64,000 nt of DNA from SXNM01 sp964586155 (GTDB taxonomy: Bacteria; Myxococcota_A; UBA9042): contig CAZPHC010000034.1 in assembly GCA_964586155.1 (NCBI GenBank), positions 1-64,000 of the forward strand. Reading direction: 5' to 3'. Numbering within the stretch: the first letter of the stretch is position 1; the number at the start of each line of letters is the position of its first letter. The position numbers and the translations under genes were made by a program. This document shows positions 63,123 to 64,000 of the stretch, one piece after another. Below the pieces are notes generated by a model. That model ran no database searches, was not told where the DNA came from, and saw nothing but the letters and a program-made list of their open reading frames with translations.

Positions 63123-64000
63123 CTAGTTGCAGTAGTAGCCCGAGAAGAGCCAGTAGACGCACTTGCCGTTGGCGCACTCCTCGTTGACGTCGCAGCCGTG
63201 GTCGTAGGGCCAGTTGTTGGCGCTGTAGCAGACGTTCTTGAGGTGTTTGCCGCTGTAGGCGCACAGGCCGCTCTGGCACCAATCGCCGTCCTCGCAGTAG
63301 GTCGCGCTGCCGCTGGAGCCTTTGCCAGTGCGGCATTTGCCCTCTTCGTTGGTCAGCGTCCAGGAGCCCTTGTCGCAGTAGGCGGAGCTGCCGAGGTCCT
63401 TGGTGCAGTCCGAGGTGGTGACGCAGCGGCATTTTCCGCCCCAGCATTCGCCGCCCTTGCACTCGGCGGTCGAGCTGCAGGACTGCCAGTTGCTCTTGCT
63501 CGCGGGCGCGAAGCACTTGCCGCCACCACATTGCAGGCCGCTGGCGCATTCGCTGGTCGCGTCGCAGGCCTGACCGGTGGTGCGTGGCGAGATGCAGAAG
63601 CCCGACTCTGGTGTCACGCCCCAGGTGCCGGTCTTGCAGACGGTGCCGCTCGCGACGCTCGGGCTGTTGGCGCAGTCGGCGTTCGAGTTGCACAGGCATT
63701 GGCTGGCCCAACCGGCGGTGCCCCAGCACTCGCCGACCTTGCACTCCAGGGCGTCGACGCATTCCTGCTGCACGGTCTTGGTCTTGGGCGTGTAGCAGAC
63801 CTTGGTCAGCTTGCCGGGGCGCTGGCCGCAGTGGCCGCTCTTGCACTGGCCGTCCTGCAGGCAGCCGACGCCGTTGTCGAGCTGCGGCCGGCAGCGCGGG
63901 GTCGGGAAGTCGAACCAGGGGTCGCAGAAGCCGCTCAGGCATTCGTGGTCGCCGGCCCAGAGGCCGAGGCAGCCGTCGCCGTCGGCCTTCTTGGGCCAGC
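63123..64000 (-). CDS. Cys-rich secreted protein, N-terminus outside window
   Basis: The frame is open to the right edge; the start is beyond it. The visible 291 residues hold over 40 cysteines in units such as CxxGxCxxGxC, TSECASGLQCGGGKC, STAECKGGECWGGKC, EECANGKC, and the protein ends in an aromatic segment, GKCVYWLFSGYYCN. No membrane anchor is visible at the C-terminus. The pattern resembles the other Cys-rich surface proteins of the window and is expected to be exported and disulfide-bonded. Codons before 63773 continue in frame without a stop (WPKKADGDGCLG...), so earlier apparent start codons are internal. Confidence 0.75.
   Translation of the reverse strand, partial: WPKKADGDGCLGLWAGDHECLSGFCDPWFDFPTPRCRPQLDNGVGCLQDGQCKSGHCGQRPGKLTKVCYTPKTKTVQQECVDALECKVGECWGTAGWASQCLCNSNADCANSPSVASGTVCKTGTWGVTPESGFCISPRTTGQACDATSECASGLQCGGGKCFAPASKSNWQSCSSTAECKGGECWGGKCRCVTTSDCTKDLGSSAYCDKGSWTLTNEEGKCRTGKGSSGSATYCEDGDWCQSGLCAYSGKHLKNVCYSANNWPYDHGCDVNEECANGKCVYWLFSGYYCN

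Overview
The window is very GC-rich, densely packed DNA with a Gram-negative, predatory- or fruiting-bacterium flavour, most likely Myxococcota (the former Deltaproteobacteria). The evidence is: a C-terminal GC/membrane helix/Arg sorting tail of the MYXO-CTERM kind, an AgmX/PglI-type C-terminal domain, several very large exported Cys-rich repeat proteins (one MopE-like), many Asp/Ala-rich lipoproteins, a eukaryote-like Ser/Thr kinase, and a high share of GTG/TTG starts. No rRNA, tRNA, CRISPR array, insertion sequence or phage gene was seen. Both window edges cut through Cys-rich surface-protein genes.

Layout. 1-3185: end of a Cys-rich anchored protein, coupled to an OmpA-like outer-membrane protein with thrombospondin-type-3 calcium repeats. 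3231-6672: an AgmX/PglI-type protein and a GT-C-like membrane glycosyltransferase. 6721-8536: rlmN and a haem-motif lipoprotein. 8613-14502: a coiled-coil/DUF2325-like protein, then a two-gene unit (TPR-type membrane protein and a propeller-FGE lipoprotein). 14526-18602: a YiiX-like cysteine hydrolase lipoprotein, then an overlapping minus-strand trio (adenosine deaminase, acyltransferase, lipase).

18704-36717 is the centre of interest: a rearranged Pel-type exopolysaccharide locus. It reads PelA-like glycoside hydrolase, PelB-like TPR protein, PelB-like barrel, pelD, pelE, pelF, pelG, then on the opposite strand a membrane-anchored protein made of four copies of an unrecognised two-cysteine module, then a UDP-sugar 4-epimerase, and finally a PelA-like deacetylase carrying two extra N-terminal carbohydrate-binding-like domains. 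In the classical Gram-negative locus, hydrolase and deacetylase are one protein (PelA), TPR and barrel are one protein (PelB), and a PelC lipoprotein is present. Here both fusions are divided and no PelC is visible. The expected workflow is: the epimerase supplies UDP-GalNAc-type precursor, PelD (with a retained RxxD c-di-GMP site) switches on PelF polymerisation with PelE and PelG at the inner membrane, the deacetylase and hydrolase modify the chain in the periplasm, and the TPR/barrel pair exports it.

36748-45547: a fused 2-oxoacid dehydrogenase E1, a membrane Ser/Thr kinase, a polytopic protein, a charged secreted protein, and a degenerate 5'-nucleotidase fused to a barrel-like C-terminus. 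45710-50627: small membrane proteins, an FAD oxidoreductase, a sterol-desaturase-family protein, a Tat-exported pirin and a 34-residue Lys-rich protein. 50635-55375: glutaryl-CoA dehydrogenase with a propeller lipoprotein, and thrS. 55506-64000: a GluR0-like potassium channel, a 1334-residue MopE-like lipoprotein, mtfA with a NYN-domain protein, and another Cys-rich protein running off the edge.

A dispersed 26-bp palindromic element (core GGTGCC-N-GGCACC) occurs at several places (3188, 14565, 55387, 56712, possibly 9867), once as two in-frame copies inside a lipoprotein signal peptide. A second palindrome-rich block fills 60927-61107.
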